Source: Pochonia chlamydosporia 170 (lineage: Eukaryota; Ascomycota; Sordariomycetes; Hypocreales; Clavicipitaceae). From it: a stretch of DNA of 64,000 nt. This document shows positions 55,934 to 64,000 of the stretch, piece by piece. The notes beneath the pieces are model-generated. The model had not been told where the DNA came from. It ran no database searches and was given only the letters and a program-made list of their open reading frames with translations. The DNA is taken from the NCBI RefSeq assembly GCF_001653235.2, contig NC_035791.1:4836001-4900000 (forward strand), read 5' to 3'. Positions within the stretch are counted from its first letter, which is position 1, and the number at the start of each line of letters is the position of its first letter. The position numbers and the translations under genes are program-made.

Positions 55934-57614
55934 ATGGCCGATGATGTTCAAGGAGCGGGGGCTAGCCCCAAGAATGAACCCACGCATGTTGAAACTACCG
56001 AAGATGCCGAGACTCGTGCCGCAAGACGGGAGCTTAAGCAATCATCCATCTCTGACCAACCTGATAGCCCAGGTGTCGTGCCGACCGCTGATGACAACCG
56101 GCCAGAAACACCTAGTATAGGGATATCGGCTGAGAAGAGCGACGAACTGAAGGAACAGGTCTCGTCGCCCAAGAAGAAGCGCGCCCATGACCAGCTAGAT
56201 TCAGAGCAAGAGCCGCAAGAAAACGATGCGACGAGCGTAACCTCCACCGACTCCGCCAAGGACAGAGCAACTCGTCTTGAACCGGAAAAGAAGAGACACC
56301 GTGATGGAGAACCTGTTGATACAGCATCGGTACGTTCCAGTCTATCATTGTCATCGCGCCATCATTCCCCCGAAACAAGCTCTGTCTTGATTCTCAGCTA
56401 ACAGTGGCTGAATCTATGTAGCAAACCCCCCATTCGAATAAGACAGGAGACGACCAGGAGAAGGACACCAACAACGCGACTGGCCAATCGACAACGAACG
56501 CCTCTAATAATGCCTTTGCTGGCTCTGTCTTCGGCAAATTAGCTTCTGGCTCCTCTGGTTTTGCAGCCTTGGGGTCTTCTCAAGGTAGTGGGTTCGGCTC
56601 AGCCAAGCCGACTCTGTCATCATTCGCTTCCACAAAATCTGCACCAAGCGCAGAACCAGACTCTACTGGAACAGACAAAATGCCGGCAGCTGCCGCTCCA
56701 AAGCTTTCGTTCGGGTCGAATTCCGGACTTTCTCCCTTTGCAGGACTCGGGTCGGGAACTAACGGAATTGGAGGTGGTGCATTTGGCTCCAGGTTATCGC
56801 CGATTAAGCCATTAGGCAGTTTTTCCGGCCAAAGCGCGAAGGCACTCCAAAGCGAGAAGCCAGCAAGACCATTCGGAGCACCGGAGAGTGATGTGGATGA
56901 TGATGGCGCAAATGAAAATGCGGAAGGGGAGGATGACAGTCAACCTGATGACGAGGAACGAGGGGCGTCACCAGAAAAAGATGGCGATGACAAGAAGCGG
57001 CACAGGCTTCATAAAGGTATGTTGAAATGACACTGATCTTCATGTGCTACGTATTTTGAACTCGTCATTCATGCGAATAATAGTTGCCATTGACGATGGT
57101 GAGGCCGGTGAAGTTACGGTTGTGTCTGTCAGAGCAAAAATGTTTAGCCTTGACAAGCAATCGGGTTGGAAAGAGCGAGGAGCTGGCATGCTAAAAATCA
57201 ACGTTCCCCATGCAAGCGTTGAGTTTGATGACAACGGCGCTGTAATTCAAGGCAGCTTCGACGCCTCAGCACTGGAAACAGGTGACAACGGGGCTGATGG
57301 GAACTCTTCTGGCCCAAAAGTCGCTCGTCTCATCCTGCGTCAGGATCAAACTCATCGAGTCATTTTGAACACTGCCATTCTTCCCGCGATGGAATTCCAA
57401 GAGAAGGCTTCCTTGAAGTCTGTTGGTATCTTGTTCACAGCATTTGAAGGAGTAGAGACGAAGCCGGTGAGCATTACGATGAGGGTAAGATCTTCAAGCT
57501 TCTTTCCAGCTCTAACTTTCAGATGTACTGACCTGTTTGCAGATGTCAGCGGCAAACTCAAAGCTGTTTTTGAACGAGATTAGTGCCATACAAAGGGAGC
57601 TGAGGGGGAATTAG
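55934..57614 (+). CDS. YRB2: Ran-binding nuclear transport protein, YRB2/HBA1-like
   Basis: Four exons: 55934-56329, 56422-57016, 57084-57484 and 57543-57614, giving 487 residues. The N-terminal third is charged and disordered, with an NLS-like 'SPKKKRAHD' and 'EPEKKRHRD'. The middle has scattered FG-type patches ('GSGFGSAK', 'LSFGSNSG', 'AFGSRL', 'PFGAPE'). The C-terminal ~150 residues are a RanBP1-like domain ('VTVVSVRAKMFSLDKQSGWK', 'ERGAGMLKINV', 'ARLILRQDQTHRVILNTAIL'). Yrb2 is a nuclear Ran-GTP-binding cofactor of CRM1-dependent export. The order FG region then RanBP1 domain at the end favours YRB2 over the nucleoporin Nup2. Confidence 0.88.
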
Positions 57615-58223
57615 TCTGCCGTGCCTGGCCTGCGAAATATGATTAAGTTGCAAATGGAATACTCGGCCCAGAACTTCTCAATGAAAGGTTTTGCAAAGTT
57701 GCAGTTTGGCTGTACTTTGGCGCCCTGAATCGAGACAAAGCATCGCGATAGCCGTACAGGTTCAGGGCCGTGTGCTACTTATAAGAGCGCAGCTCTTAGC
57801 ATGTACATCGTGAAGCGAGCTTCAGAGACCTAAGCAGTGTACGACTGTTTATGAAAGGCATTGACGACGTTATGTACGAATATGGAGCATGACAAATAGG
57901 AGACATCAGTCACTTAGAGGCTATGGGAGGGAAAATTTAGATACTTCGGTTACTAAATCCCAGTTATTAAACCAATGCAGAAGATACACATTACACATTT
58001 ATTAGACTCTTGTGTGCACGAACTTGCTATGCTGCAGTGAAACATTATTGCGCGCACGTGACCTAGCGTGAGTTTCGTGACCACCCACGCTGTTGTCCAT
58101 TCACGCACAAAATATCAAACTCGAACAGACTCAGTGATACTTTGCGAGACTGGCATCTTTGCTCCTTAGCACCGATGAATAGAGTGCATCTTCACGTGAT
58201 ATACCTGTTCTTGCCACTCTTCC
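57615..58223. other. Promoter region of HRQ1
   Basis: 0.6 kb with two CACGTGA boxes (58055-58061 and, as TCACGTGA, 58192-58199). No gene is supported. Confidence 0.55.
58192..58199. promoter_or_regulatory. TCACGTGA palindrome next to the HRQ1 start
   Basis: A full 8-bp E-box palindrome ending 24 bp before the first ATG, with a second CACGTGA at 58055-58061. The closeness implies either a very short leader or transcription starting downstream of it. Confidence 0.5.
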
Positions 58224-61200
58224 ATGCATCTTGAATCTGGTCTCCATGGTCAGCCGACAAGGGAACATCCGAGCCGTTCCAGTAACAAACGCAAACATTC
58301 GTCCCTGGACTGTCCGAGCCATACACGCGATGGAAGCGAACATCTTGAAACCCCCTCTACCTCTAACGATGATGAAACTGAGACCAAAGGAGGTGGCAAG
58401 TCTAAAGCATGCGCAAAGAAACAACCCACTCGACTGGCAGGTTGCGTCGTAGAATGGCCAGAGAAGTTCAAGTCGCTGGACAGGACTCATAAAGCTTTGA
58501 ACCTGGTCTTCACATTTTGTTGCACTCGGAAGCATCTTGCAACAACGTTTGAAACCATAAAGCCAACGGTGGAAACTCATATCGGACGACCGCTAAGCGA
58601 GGAAGAGGTGGCTTCAATTGTCGCATTGCGGCCCGAAGGCATTAATTTCGCGTACGTGGATGAGCTCATGTTGCAACTCGATGTCAAGGGGTCAGAAAGA
58701 GATAACACTTTCAAAACGTCAAAATCCTCCCGCTCTCAAGGGCCAGCACATGATGCTTCAGTAGGTGGATGGACCGGATACGAGAGCCTAGACGACTATC
58801 GTGAGAATCAGACAAGCGTCAGAGGCAGGGAGGTCTTATTCTTCGAGTTTATCGACGGAGATTTGAAACGTCAAATTCAAGACAAGAAAACAGGCGAGCC
58901 TATAAGGCCCAACCGCAAACTCCGCGATGAGCAGCTTAAGATGCCCATTTACGGGCAAAAACAGATGACACAGCTAATCGAGAGAAGGAACCGAAAGTTC
59001 GCAAATGCCATAAACGCCTTTCTGAACAAATGCGTGGAGGATAAGCAGGATCCAGGCACAACACTTTCGCATCTGGCGCGGGCATTTATCCCCAAACCAT
59101 CCCCAGTTGAAGCGGTCAATGCAGAGATATCAGCAACCACAATCCCAGAAGATATTCCGGAAGACCGTAAATCGATACCGGAAATTGTCCAGGAATTGAA
59201 AGATAGCCCCTGGTACACAGGACAAATCGTGCCGGATGGCCATAGGGTCTTCGAGTCTCAACAAGCTATTTATGGCGATCTGGAATTTCTGTTGACACAA
59301 AACCTAGTAAACGCGCTCTATAATGCCAAAGATATCACAAAGTTCTATGCTCACCAAGCGGAGGCCTTAAACAAGCTAAATGAAGGGCAGAATATCGTCG
59401 TGGCGACATCGACAAGCTCGGGGAAATCATTGATTTACCAGCTCCCTATCCTACATGCCCTGGAAAAAGATCGCAACTCTAGAGCTATGTATATCTTCCC
59501 AACCAAGGCGCTGGCTCAAGACCAGAAGCGAAGCTTGAGAGATATGCTGGCCTACATGCCCGGCATGGAAGACATTGTCGTGCAAACGTTTGACGGTGAT
59601 ACGCCAATGAATGAGCGTGCTTCAATTCGTGAAGAAGCTAGGATAATATTCACGAATCCTGATATGCTTCATGTTACGATTTTGCCGCAGGAGGAGCGCT
59701 GGAGATCATTTCTGAAGAACTTGAAATATGTCGTAGGTCTGTGCAAATCAATCCAAACCCCTGTTTCCTGTCTTGCTAACATGATGCTGGATCAAGTTGA
59801 CGAACTCCACTATTACAATGGGCAACTAGGCTCGCATGTTGCCTTCATCATGAGAAGACTAAGGCGCGTGTGCGCTGCCGTGGGGAATCGGCGAATCCGC
59901 TTCATTTCTTGTTCTGCTACGGTTGCCAACCCGAAAGAACACTTCCAAACAATATTCGGGGTGGAAAATGTGTCACTGATTGACTACGATGGGTCGCCGT
60001 CGGGGCGTAAGGAATTTTTGTGCTGGAACACGCCGTACAAGGACCCTGGTGATCCTGCAAGCGGCCGTGGAAACGCGAAGTTTGAATGCGCGAGACTCTT
60101 CTGCGCGCTTTTGTTGAGAGGCGTTCGAATCATAGCTTTTTGCCGGGTTCGAGCACAGTGTGAAGTTTTGGTCAACGCCATTAAGCAAGAACTCGAGTCC
60201 ATTGGCCGACCAGAATGCATAAATCTAGTCATGGGATATCGAGGCGGCTACACTGCCCCAGACCGCCGCCGTATTGAATCTGAAATGTTTGAAGGCAAGC
60301 TACTAGGGATTGTTGCCACTACAGCGTTGGAGTTAGGCATCGACATCGGTTCGCTTGATTGTGTTATGAGTTGGGGATTTCCCTACACACAATTGCGAAT
60401 CTGCGTCAGCAGAGCGGCCGAGCAGGACGAAGGAACAAAGACTCCTTGTCTATCCTAGTCGGCGACGGTTTCGCAACGGATCAGCACTACATGCAAAATC
60501 CCGACGAGCTGTTTACCAAACCGAATTGTGAGCTCCAAGTAGATCTCAGAAATATGCTGGTTCGAGAGGGACATATACAATGTGCGGCCTACGAGATGCC
60601 CATTAGACCGGGGCAAGATTGTCAGTATTTTGGCTTTGACCTGCCTGAAATATGCAAGGATCGTTTAGTAAAGGACGAGATGGGGTATTTTCATTGCCAT
60701 GATCGATTTCGGCCACAACCCTCTCGCTACGTCGCGATCAGGGACACTGAAGATGAGCATTTTGCTGTTATTGATATCACAAACGGTCGAAATATCGTCT
60801 TAGAAGAACTAGAAGCTTCTAGGGCTACATTTACTATCTACGATGGCGCCATATTTCTTCACCAAGGTACTACGTACCTGGTGCGAGACTTCATCCCTGA
60901 TAAACACATGGCGAAGGTAGAAAAAGTAAAGGTGGATTGGACAACTACGCAGCGCGACTTCACAGATATCGATCCAACCGAGACCGAGGCGATTCGGAAG
61001 ATCGCGTCATCATTGTCGCAAGCTTACTATGGAACAATTAAAATTCAACAGAATGTGTTTGGATACTTCAAAGTGGACAAAAAGGGGCGGGTTCTCGATG
61101 CAGTTCAGGTTGACAATCCGCCGGTTATTCGGTATAGTAAGGGAATGTGGTTGGATGTTCCAAAAGCTGCACTTAACATTCTTGAGGACCGACGTCTGAA

Positions 61201-61780
61201 TTCGGCGGCTGCTATTCATGCTGCAGAGCATGCCGTTATGAGTCTACTTCCTACATTTGTCATAAGTATGCCGGAAGACGTTAGGACTGAATGTAAAGTT
61301 GCCCTGAAGGAGTTTTCTAAGAAAGAAACCCAAAGGAAGCGGCCAGCAAGACTCACATTTTACGATGCCAAAGGTGGAGCGAGTGGTTCTGGTATCAGCA
61401 CGAAGGCGTTTGATCATATAGATCATTTGCTTAATATGGCGTTGCAGAGGGTAGAAGCCTGCCAGTGTGAGCGTGGCTGTGTTGAATGTGTTGCGTCAAC
61501 CCTGTGCAGAGAGTCCAACGAAGTCATGAGCAAGGCTGGCTGTCGTGTTGTGCTGAGAAGTTTGTTGAACGTGGAAGTCGATGTGGACGACCTTCCAATG
61601 GGACCTGAAGAGTTCAGCCCCGTGGGTATCGAGACGATTGTACCGGCCCAACCAATACCAGCTCGAGGTCAAGCAAGAGTGATTGTTTCGAGCATGCGAA
61701 CATCGGGACAAGGGAGACAATCAGAGAACGTCGACTCATCCGCTGGTGGATTCGAGCGATGGGTCGACATGGGACGCTGA
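58224..61780 (+). pseudogene. HRQ1: RecQ-family helicase HRQ1, interrupted by a 2-bp frameshift
   Basis: A 60-bp intron at 59737-59796 is inferred, because its removal joins 'LKNLKYVV' to 'VDELHYYNG'. The protein has Walker A 'ATSTSSGKS' (K401), the DELH box, 'ISCSATVANP' (motif III) and 'ATTALELGIDIGSLD' (motif V). After GFPY at 60375-60386 the frame is lost: five bases (60387-60391, ACACA) stand where three would keep it. The other frame resumes at once with 'IANLRQQSGRAGRRNKDSL' (motif VI) and runs intact through the DUF1998 region with its Cys cluster ('CQCERGCVECV') to the stop at 61780. Ignoring two bases gives 1164 residues. Hrq1 acts in crosslink repair and telomere maintenance. No other lesion exists in 3.5 kb, so a recent mutation or a sequence error is more likely than an old pseudogene. 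Confidence 0.88.
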
Positions 61781-63073
61781 AATTGTACAGTCGCACAGTG
61801 AGACACTAGGAAAACACAGATGTTATTAAAAAGAGACGAAACAGTAAGGCATAGAGCCACTCCCTGGAATGATCAACGTATTTAGGTTCCATTCCAGTAT
61901 CCTTGGCCTCGTAGCTTTCCAAAAGGACGGGCCCCCTCTGGCGCAGGAGGTGCAACCAGAGGAAAATGAACTAAACCATTGCTTGAACCTGCTTTTAGAA
62001 TCGGTGTGGCCCTGTAGGCTTAGTTTGTTCTGCCGAAATCTCCCCTCGCATTCACCTTGGCTTCACCCGTGGGCATGTGCTTCTATAGAATAAGGCTTGC
62101 TGTGAGTTTTGTATTAAGGTTCTCTCAGAGTTGTCCAAGGGTTCCTGCTCAAACGCATTGCCGGCTAGAGCCCATGGCAGCAGCAAGCACAAGGGGATCC
62201 CTACTTGATGAGCATGTAAAGGTTTATGTCAACGCTCATATATACATGAGCCTTCCTCTACGAACTTTGGTCTTTGTTGCCACGAGTGGGTGGTCTAACA
62301 CGTGCCATTCCAAGTGAGTTGGTAAACCGCTTCTTCATTCTTTTCTTGCCAAGCAATTAGGTTGATGGGGGATCCGTCATGGAAATAAAGGTGGATTGTC
62401 GTTGTGGTTGTGCCATTATGAGCTTCAACCAAATCATGCTGCCCTTCTCGGGTCTTTAAGCACTTGACCATCTCCCTGTACCACGCAGCTTAGAAACAGA
62501 GGGATTAAGATACAAGTGGGCGTTCAATATGACCTCCCACTGTAATCAACTTGCTGTTGGTGCTACTTGTCCTGGCCGGGAGATGAGTTTTAAAGCACAG
62601 CTTCAGACACATTCGTCGGATGTTCGCTCCTCTAGTTGGCCGGTGTATGCAGCTCAGATTCAGGTAATGAGGATCATAGAGAGGAAGAAATACAGTATAC
62701 AATTAGTCATCATGGCTGAATGAATTATTGCGTTGGAAGCCTCGGTAGCTCTTCTGGCTTTGACAGCGATCACGCTGGTTTATCAGCCTGAGTCCATTCT
62801 CAATCCGCCAAACATAACTGATCTGTTCATGATACCACTTCTCTCTCACTTGGTGCAGAAGTTTGCAAAGCATCTCACCGCAATTTATGACGCGTGGGAT
62901 GATTGAATGGGTTTTGCCCTGGCCACGTTCTGAAGGTTACTTCGCAGACTACGCCATTCTGCCGGCGATGTTCTGCGCTTTGAGTCTTTATTGCACGGCT
63001 TGCGATAGGGGGCAGGATATGAATTCTTATTGTTTGGCCATCTTTTCAAACATCTTCCTTTATCCCAGACTGC
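61781..63073. other. Convergent intergenic region HRQ1 / nitrate reductase
   Basis: 1.3 kb between facing stop codons. Short open frames on both strands show no conserved features. Nothing else is recognised. Confidence 0.5.
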
Positions 63074-63969
63074 TTAGAATATGATAATATCTTCATCTAG
63101 CCAGCCTAGATCCCTTAGGATCTCGTGAACACTCGTTTCCATTTGGCTTGGACCACAGAGCAAGACCATGTCGTCTTTGTTTGGCCGCGGTGAACCTATT
63201 TCGGTCGAAATCATAGTCATGCCAATTCGACCTTTTCGTCCCTTCCACGTAGGAGACGGGCGACTGAGGCAGTAAATCAGGCGGCATTTGCGAACTGCAC
63301 TCGACGCAATCTGGTCGAGGCGTGATTTACACAAGATATCTTCTTCCACACGATTTCCATCCAGGACAACGCACTCGGTAGTGTCATCCCAATCCTCTGC
63401 TACTGCTCGCAATACCTGCAATATAGGTGTGACACCTGACCCGCCGCATATCATGTTAAATCTGGACACCCGGCGTCTTTTCCCAGATACCAAACAGAGA
63501 CCTTTTCCAAGGTACTCAAATTTACCCACTGGGCCCTTGAAATCAACAAAGTGGCCAGTTGGAACGGCATCAAGTGCTTGTGTCATTTTGCCGCCTTTTC
63601 GACCTGGGGCGTCATGGTAAATTTTGATCAATACATCAAGCCACCCTTGGTCCGACCCTTTAGAAATGGGGGTATACGCCCGAATTACTGGTTCTCGGGT
63701 TGCGGGATCGCGTATCCTCATCATCAGGTGCTGGCCGACAGGCAACCCAACTTGTTGTTGGTTGTGATCCAGTTTGAACCTGAATATTTTGGAATCAGGA
63801 GAAACTGTGAGCTTTTCATGCAGAGGTGCTTTCGTCCAGACTTTGGTATTGAGAAACACTGCTCGAGTAGGATCAACTTCAGAGACTTCACCAGCAAGCT
63901 GTGCTCGTGCAGGTTCGTCGAGTTTACCAATGTGGTATTCAGGCATCATTGACTTGGCATTTTCACTGT
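63074..63969 (-). CDS. niaD: Nitrate reductase, C-terminal FAD/NADPH module (partial, runs off right edge)
   Basis: The last exon of a minus-strand gene whose N-terminal molybdopterin and most of the cytochrome b5 domains lie beyond base 64000. The exon begins after a CAG acceptor at 63972-63970, with intron to the window edge. It opens 'DSENAKSMMPEYHIGKLDEP', the end of the b5 domain. The reductase follows: FAD-binding 'REPVIRAYTPISKGSDQGWL' (R-x-Y-T), 'GKMTQALDAVPTGHFVDFKG', NAD(P)-binding 'ICGGSGVTPILQVLRAV', 'LLCGPSQMETSVHEILRDLG' and a terminal Phe. This order and the 'PVGKFEYLGKG' segment match assimilatory nitrate reductase, more closely than free cytochrome b5 reductase. The CGPS(Q)M motif differs slightly from the usual CGPPAM. 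No frame damage is seen. Confidence 0.85.
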
Positions 63970-64000
63970 CTGAGATAGGATTAGGTTAGCAGCAAAGCTT

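Noticed and set aside
60371..60410. A short intron as the explanation of the HRQ1 frameshift
   Set aside because: The only GT...AG option (about 40 bp) would delete the conserved GFPY...IANLRQ block, so a 2-bp indel is simpler.
1..64000. tRNA, rRNA, CRISPR, transposon or secondary-metabolite cluster
   Set aside because: I looked for tRNA B-box-like GGTTCGA words, terminal repeats, transposase or reverse transcriptase motifs and clustered backbone enzymes and found none that hold up.

Overview
The window is nuclear DNA of a filamentous ascomycete. Most genes carry short introns of 55-135 bp with GTAAGT-like donors and CTAAC/CTGAC branch sites. The proteome is typical of Sordariomycetes, and I infer Hypocreales; the species cannot be fixed from the sequence. 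There are no bacterial, viral or transposon genes, no CRISPR array and no rRNA or tRNA that I can recognise. The sequence is a mosaic of housekeeping genes separated by 0.05-3 kb of intergenic DNA.

Layout. 1-5.1 kb: the 3' part of an unrecognised membrane-protein gene (+), converging on the mismatch-repair gene PMS1 (-). 6.9-16.5 kb: GPI inositol-deacylase BST1 (+), an MCH1-type MFS transporter (-) and a TMS1/SERINC protein (+). 17.2-23.6 kb: cystathionine beta-lyase (-), the mitochondrial AAA ATPase MSP1 (-, containing an N) and the kinetochore/monopolin-like coiled-coil protein CSM1/PCS1 (+). 24.6-28.0 kb: MCD4, a GPI ethanolamine-phosphate transferase (+). 31.0-37.3 kb: a Zn2Cys6 regulator (+) behind a 3 kb upstream region, then a cytosolic LysM-domain protein (+). 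38.6-45.4 kb: ARV1 (+), the tiny V-ATPase subunit e gene VMA9 (-), a beta-hydroxyacid dehydrogenase (-) and N-acetylglutamate synthase (+). 46.2-52.9 kb: a BAR protein of GVP36 type (+), a complex I NDUFA5-type subunit (+), a probable RNA polymerase I factor RRN11 (+) and an EED/ESC Polycomb WD40 protein (-). 53.8-64.0 kb: YIP4 (+), a YRB2-type Ran-binding protein (+), the HRQ1 helicase (+, frameshifted) and the C-terminal exon of a nitrate reductase (-) running off the right edge.

Functional themes. Three genes act on GPI anchors or their precursors in the ER (BST1, MCD4, ARV1). Others serve Golgi/vacuole/membrane biology (YIP4, GVP36-like, VMA9, TMS1, MCH1), genome maintenance (PMS1, HRQ1, CSM1, EED), nitrogen and amino-acid metabolism (NAGS, cystathionine lyase, nitrate reductase) and mitochondria (MSP1, NDUFA5-like). 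These look like independent transcription units, not a cluster.

The most notable observations are: a 2-bp frameshift in HRQ1 inside the highly conserved helicase motif region; an assembly scar in MSP1; strong enrichment of a 7-mer, ACCAGAC/GTCTGGT, in the 5' intergenic regions; dispersed TACCTAGGTA palindromes; several micro-exons and in-frame introns; and sensible regulatory sites (a CPC1/GCN4 site before NAGS, paired CACGTGATAC boxes before the complex I gene). Splice sites were assigned by hand from reading frame and protein conservation. All the intact multi-exon models sum to a multiple of three.
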